Positions 6,352-9,934 of a DNA stretch of 9,934 nt are shown here, in pieces. The notes under the pieces were generated by a model. That model saw only the letters and a program-made list of their open reading frames with translations, was not told the origin of the DNA and did no database searches. This stretch comes from an uncultured Chloroflexota bacterium (GTDB taxonomy: Bacteria; Chloroflexota; Anaerolineae; Aggregatilineales; Phototrophicaceae), in assembly GCA_937942935.1 (NCBI GenBank), contig CALDGT010001292.1, positions 1 through 9,934 of the forward strand, in the 5' to 3' direction. Position numbers and translations under genes: made by a program. How positions within the stretch are numbered: position 1 is the stretch's first letter; each line of letters starts with the position of its first letter.

Positions 6352-7416
6352 ATGACCAAACGATTTTTTCTCATCACTGTTTTCCTCATTAGCCTTTTTA
6401 GCGCCTCCATTGCCCAAGCTATCCCTGTCGGACCCGATGACGATAATCCATCACTCCCCAAACGGGTCGTGCTTGAGGGGATGCAACAAGTTTGGCAACA
6501 ATTTAATCGGTGTTCGGCGGCGGCTGTCACCATGCAAATTTCTTATTGGCGCGGTGAACTAAATTATTACGATACCATTCGCGCCCTTAACCCTCGTGAT
6601 GAAGATGCCAGCACCCGCTTAGATGAAATGTTGGGGTATGCCCAGACATTCGGTTTAGCCGGTATAGAACGGCTCGGTGGCGATTTGCCTATGCTCAAAC
6701 GGCTCGTTGCGGCGGGTTTTCCTGTCCTCATCGAGACTGTCTATTATGAAGAAGGCGAAGATGCCGCCAAAACATGGATGAGTCATAACCGTGTTATGGT
6801 TGGATATGATGATGATAAGGGAGAAGCCTATTTATATGACTCCCTGTTAGGATTTGGCGCAGATAATCTTGGCAAAGCCGTCAAATATGATGAATTGATG
6901 GAGCGCTGGCGACAACTCAATTATGCCTATATGGTGGTTTATGAACCCGACCAAGAAGCCCAAGTGCGCGACCTTATGGGTGCAACCCAATGGAACGAAG
7001 CCGAAAATATTGTCGCATTGTATGACCGCATTAATAATGTAGATTTGGTCGAAAAACCAGACGATGCCTTCAATCATTTTAATCTGGGGACTGTTTTGGC
7101 ACGTTTGGGGCGATATGATGAAGCCGTTGTCGCATACGATAAAGCGCGTGAAATCGGCTTGCCCTTCCGTATGATGTGGTATCAATTCGATATTTTTGAG
7201 ACATATCTCCAAGTGAGTCGCCCTCAAGATGTGCAAACCCTCGCATGGCGTGTGATTGGTGATGCACCCGGTGTCGAAGAAATGTATTATTATCTTGCAC
7301 TATCTTATATCGCCACCGATGATATGCCCCGTGCCATTTCTAACCTTGAACAAGCCTTGTGGTATAACAGTAATTTTACCATGGCGGCAGAACTCCTTGC
7401 CCAATTAAATAGCTGA
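6352..7416 (+). CDS. Secreted C39-like cysteine peptidase with C-terminal TPRs
   Basis: Predicted exported peptidase-fold protein. From ATG 6352 (354 aa), residues 1-23 form a classic signal peptide ending ASIAQA before IPV. The C39_2-like domain (~40-200) shows WQQFNRCSAAAVTM with candidate oxyanion Gln49/50 and nucleophile Cys54, then MSHNRVMVGYDDD with His145, and AYLYDSL with Asp163; the papain-like catalytic set looks intact. Tetratricopeptide-like helices follow at ~237-270 and ~307-341. The GTG at 6232 would add 40 residues encoded by the palindromic spacer and bury the signal peptide, so 6352, preceded by AAGGA with normal spacing, is preferred. There is no ABC-transporter domain, unlike bacteriocin-exporting C39 proteins. 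The next gene starts 11 nt after the stop, indicating an operon. Substrate unknown; it may bind peptides without cutting. Confidence 0.8.
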   Translation: MTKRFFLITVFLISLFSASIAQAIPVGPDDDNPSLPKRVVLEGMQQVWQQFNRCSAAAVTMQISYWRGELNYYDTIRALNPRDEDASTRLDEMLGYAQTFGLAGIERLGGDLPMLKRLVAAGFPVLIETVYYEEGEDAAKTWMSHNRVMVGYDDDKGEAYLYDSLLGFGADNLGKAVKYDELMERWRQLNYAYMVVYEPDQEAQVRDLMGATQWNEAENIVALYDRINNVDLVEKPDDAFNHFNLGTVLARLGRYDEAVVAYDKAREIGLPFRMMWYQFDIFETYLQVSRPQDVQTLAWRVIGDAPGVEEMYYYLALSYIATDDMPRAISNLEQALWYNSNFTMAAELLAQLNS

Positions 7417-7427
7417 AAGGATTTTTT

Positions 7428-8795
7428 ATGCGCCGATTGTTATTGATATTACTCCTCATCCCAATTGGGATATTGACGGTATCTGCACAGGAAGAAACAC
7501 CTGTCCCTACCCCAGAAGTCACCTATAGCCTCACACCTGATAGCACGCTAGACATTTTATGGATACGCATGGAAAATCGCTTAAATCCCTATGGTGAGCC
7601 TCAGCCCATCATCAGAGGCGAAATTTATAACCCAACAGAAACAAGTTTGAGCGATATTGAACTCTATGCTTATGGATATGCCAATGAAGGGGATGAAGAA
7701 TCTGTAGCAGAGGGCTTTGGGTATCCTGTCACCATTTGCGGTTTCGTCCCATTTGATTTCACTATCCAGCCCATGACCAAACAATATTTTGATATTCCGC
7801 TCGAAATTTACGAAGAAGCCCCTATTTCGCATCTCATCATTCAAGCAGTGGGATATGAATCCGATACTATCGCAGAAGCCGCCCCCCTCCCCGACCACAT
7901 CACCCAAATGAGTGATGATGAGGTGGTAAGTGTAGAATTTCCACGTAATGAACCTACACGGTATGCGGTTGGATGCGAAAAACAACCATTCACCACATGG
8001 AATTGGTTTGGATATAACGCAGAGTCTCAAGCCTTTGAGCCGATGGTGCATCCGGGAGTTGAGCAAATCACCGCCCAAACACGGGAGCAAATGCGCTTGC
8101 GTGATGATGCCGAGTTTAATCATTCATTCGTCAGCATTGCACCCATCTCGCGCAGATTGGTCTTTCAGACAGGGGTGAATCATTTTTATACCGCCCAACC
8201 CGATGGTAGTAATCGGCGCTATGTCCATCAAGATTTATCGCGCTTTAGCTTACAAGGGATTATTTGGACGAGCGACAATGACGCCTTTTTAGCTTATTAT
8301 TTTGGGGCATTTGGCGAAAAAGTGCGTTATTTTACCGCCCGCGCCAATTCTGAGTGGATTAGTCGCTCGGTTTATGGTGGGACTGTCTCATTCACGGTAC
8401 CCGGTCCAAATGCACAAGGGACAGAAGTGATTATTACTACCGATGAATTGGGTCCTGTTGGCTATTATGTCAAACACACCTTTTTAACCGCCAATTACTT
8501 GTTATTTGAGGCAGACCCGCCGGGCAATAATTATCCCGCCCCTGTTTGGATTCAACGACAAGGCATAGACCGCGCTTATATTGCCCGCCCAATAGATGGC
8601 GTGCCGACATTACAATGTTATAATCTCCGCACAGAAACCCTCACAACCCTCACCGCACTCCCTCTCAATTTGACAGAGAATGACCGCGCGTGGATGTGGG
8701 TTTCGCCAGACCTTTCTATCCTCATGCTCTCGCAAAATGGGATTGCGGGTGGCTTATGGCAAGTGGATTTGACCGCTTTGCCAGAATGTGAGTAA
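7428..8795 (+). CDS. Secreted beta-rich protein of unknown function
   Basis: No family is recognised with confidence. Residues 1-20 are a signal peptide (MRRLLLILLL start, VSA before QEE), followed by a Pro/Thr/Glu linker (PVPTPEV). Residues ~38-145 (RGEIYNPTETSLSDIELYAY) resemble an FxLYD/NEW-like immunoglobulin fold found in secreted proteins. From ~235 to the end, repeated stretches such as RRLVFQTGVNHFYTAQPDG and WMWVSPDLSILMLS recall TolB/WD40-like beta-propeller blades, though too degenerate to count. Four cysteines (104, 183, 397, 454) could form disulphides. There is no C-terminal membrane anchor or sorting motif. The start is supported by AAAGGA just upstream. It sits between the C39-like peptidase and an oxidoreductase with very short gaps (11 and 5 nt), so it is probably co-translated; it might be the peptidase's partner or substrate, which is only a guess. 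Confidence 0.8.
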   Translation: MRRLLLILLLIPIGILTVSAQEETPVPTPEVTYSLTPDSTLDILWIRMENRLNPYGEPQPIIRGEIYNPTETSLSDIELYAYGYANEGDEESVAEGFGYPVTICGFVPFDFTIQPMTKQYFDIPLEIYEEAPISHLIIQAVGYESDTIAEAAPLPDHITQMSDDEVVSVEFPRNEPTRYAVGCEKQPFTTWNWFGYNAESQAFEPMVHPGVEQITAQTREQMRLRDDAEFNHSFVSIAPISRRLVFQTGVNHFYTAQPDGSNRRYVHQDLSRFSLQGIIWTSDNDAFLAYYFGAFGEKVRYFTARANSEWISRSVYGGTVSFTVPGPNAQGTEVIITTDELGPVGYYVKHTFLTANYLLFEADPPGNNYPAPVWIQRQGIDRAYIARPIDGVPTLQCYNLRTETLTTLTALPLNLTENDRAWMWVSPDLSILMLSQNGIAGGLWQVDLTALPECE

Positions 8796-8800
8796 CTATT

Positions 8801-9790
8801 ATGACAAAAACATATCGTTGGGGCATTTTAAGCACAGGTAAAATCGCTCATAAATTTGCACAAGATTTAGCTCATGTGCCAGAAGCACAATTAGTCGCGG
8901 TTGGGTCTCGTAATCTTGCCAGTGCAAATGAATTTGGCGATCAATATAATATCCCGCACCGTCACGATACTTATGAAGGGCTAGTGAATAATCCAGAAGT
9001 GGATGTGGTGTATATCGGCACACCCCACGCCTTGCATTATGAAAATAGTTTGTTATGTCTTAATGCAGGCAAAAACGTTTTATGCGAAAAAGCCTTCACC
9101 CTCAACGCCAAACAAGCAAAAGAAGTCATTGCACTTGCTCGCCAAAAGAAATTATTCATCATGGATGCCATTTGGACACGCTTCATGCCCAGTATTTTTG
9201 AATTGCGTCGCATTTTGCATGAAGGAATCATTGGCGATGTACAAATGATGAATTGCAGTTTTGGCTTCCGCCCACCCTATGACCCACAAGAACGCCTGTT
9301 TAATCCTGCACTCGGTGGCGGGACATTGCTCGATATTGGCATTTATCCCATTCAACTTGCCTACATGATTTATGGCGAAGAACCCCAAGAAATCATTAGC
9401 TCGGCATATCTTGGCGAAACAGGCGTGGATGAGCGCACCTCTATGATTTTCCGATATAGTGGCGGTAGATTCGCTACACTCACAACATCATTCACCAATC
9501 AAATGTCAAATGATGCGTATATCTATGGCACAAAAGGTTATATTCATCTGCAAGCCCCATTCTGGCATACCCCCAATTTATCATTGTATGTGACGGGACA
9601 AAATCCGCACCTCATCAGCAAACCACTGACTGGGTTTGGGTATGCCCACGAAATCATGGAAGTCCATGCGTGCTTAGATAAGGGTCAGACCGAAAGCCAA
9701 TGGATGCCACTCGATGAAACAATCGCCATCATGGAGACGATGGATGCCCTCCGCGCCCAATGGGGCGTGAAATATCCACAAGAAAAATAA
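8801..9790 (+). CDS. Gfo/Idh/MocA oxidoreductase, dihydrodiol/D-xylose dehydrogenase-like
   Basis: Predicted cytosolic NAD(P)-dependent sugar or diol dehydrogenase. The Rossmann domain (1-~120) begins RWGILSTGKIA, with VAVGSRN and YIGTPHALHY as expected. CEKAFTLNA carries the likely catalytic Lys97; the family motif is usually EKP, but here Ala replaces Pro. MDAIWTRFMP, GGGTLLDIGIYPIQ (with candidate Tyr182), ETGVDE, GTKGYIHL, and GFGYAHEIMEVHACLDKG follow closely the order of mammalian dimeric dihydrodiol dehydrogenase and bacterial/fungal D-xylose dehydrogenase (NADP). The 329-residue length is normal, and substrate cannot be fixed. ATG 8801 lies 5 nt after the previous stop with only a weak GTGAG ribosome site, suggesting translation coupled to the upstream gene. 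No export signal is present, unlike its two operon neighbours. The family is certain, the subgroup likely. Confidence 0.93.
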   Translation: MTKTYRWGILSTGKIAHKFAQDLAHVPEAQLVAVGSRNLASANEFGDQYNIPHRHDTYEGLVNNPEVDVVYIGTPHALHYENSLLCLNAGKNVLCEKAFTLNAKQAKEVIALARQKKLFIMDAIWTRFMPSIFELRRILHEGIIGDVQMMNCSFGFRPPYDPQERLFNPALGGGTLLDIGIYPIQLAYMIYGEEPQEIISSAYLGETGVDERTSMIFRYSGGRFATLTTSFTNQMSNDAYIYGTKGYIHLQAPFWHTPNLSLYVTGQNPHLISKPLTGFGYAHEIMEVHACLDKGQTESQWMPLDETIAIMETMDALRAQWGVKYPQEK

Positions 9791-9834
9791 TCCGTTTTAC
9801 CGTTTGGCTGAGAGGTTAACACCTTCAGTATAGT

Positions 9835-9895
9835 CATTGCATCCCTAAAACAGATAAAGTGTATTGTATACACCTACCTGTTTTGGGATGTAATG
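9835..9895 (+). repeat. Long hairpin after the operon: terminator or palindromic repeat
   Basis: Left arm 9835-9853 (CATTGCATCCCTAAAACAG) pairs with right arm 9878-9895 (CTGTTTTGGGATGTAATG) through 18 pairs, with one G-T pair and one bulged T. Inside, GTGTAT (9859-9864) pairs with ATACAC (9868-9873) around TGT. It starts 44 bp after the oxidoreductase stop, so it may end the operon's transcript. Only GTTGTTT follows, not a strong T-run, and the stem is long and AT-containing, so a dispersed palindromic element is equally possible. Nothing else is recognised in 9791-9834 or 9896-9934. Confidence 0.6.
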
Positions 9896-9934
9896 GTTGT
9901 TTGGGGTCATATTTAGGATTATATATCCGCCATC

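Noticed and set aside
7581..8123. Minus-strand reading frame of 180 codons inside the secreted unknown gene
   Set aside because: No recognisable domain, no ribosome site, and it lies wholly opposite a well-supported + strand gene. The other minus-strand frames in the window are shadows of the same kind.
9801..9835. tRNA-like D-arm text (GGCTGAGAGGTTAACACC)
   Set aside because: No acceptor stem, anticodon stem or T-arm (GTTCGA-type) can be fitted around it.

Overview
The window looks like chromosomal DNA of a bacterium with moderate GC content, most likely a member of the Chloroflexota (Anaerolineae-like). This is an inference from protein style, not from a marker gene. Supporting hints are a GT39-type membrane glycosyltransferase with a C-terminal beta-sandwich next to a membrane-anchored clan GH-A glycosidase, a lone TnpB element, and dispersed palindromic repeats of the types 'CTCACCCC...GGGGTGAG' and 'GTAGGGG...CCCCTAC'. 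All convincing genes lie on the + strand.

Layout. Positions 1-56 hold the probable last codons of an upstream gene. A TATAAT box (114-119) sits 7 nt before the ATG of a membrane-anchored GH-A glycoside hydrolase (127-1875), so that transcript is probably leaderless. The hydrolase gene overlaps a GT39/PMT-like glycosyltransferase gene (1868-3898); both proteins should act outside the membrane, which suggests a surface-glycan or glycoprotein module. The glycosyltransferase gene carries a ~106-bp palindromic repeat in frame (2322-2427), read as ~36 amino acids between two membrane segments. Its 3' end runs into the left end of an IS200/IS605-type (IS1341-like) element with an apparently intact TnpB nuclease (3981-5171) and no TnpA. 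Each end of the element has a hairpin that contains, or lies next to, a stop codon.

Next comes a TIGR01777-type SDR/epimerase-family protein (5234-6175). A 176-bp intergenic spacer made largely of small palindromes (6204-6321) follows. The last block is a tightly spaced, probable operon: a secreted C39-like cysteine peptidase with TPRs (6352-7416), a secreted beta-rich protein of unknown function (7428-8795, gap 11 nt), and a Gfo/Idh/MocA oxidoreductase resembling dihydrodiol/D-xylose dehydrogenases (8801-9790, gap 5 nt). An 18-bp-stem hairpin (9835-9895) lies beyond it and may end the operon or be another dispersed repeat.

No rRNA, tRNA, CRISPR array or prophage gene was seen. The points most worth following up are the in-frame palindromic repeat, the lone TnpB with its candidate guide RNA, the glycosidase/glycosyltransferase pair, and the secreted peptidase/unknown-protein operon.
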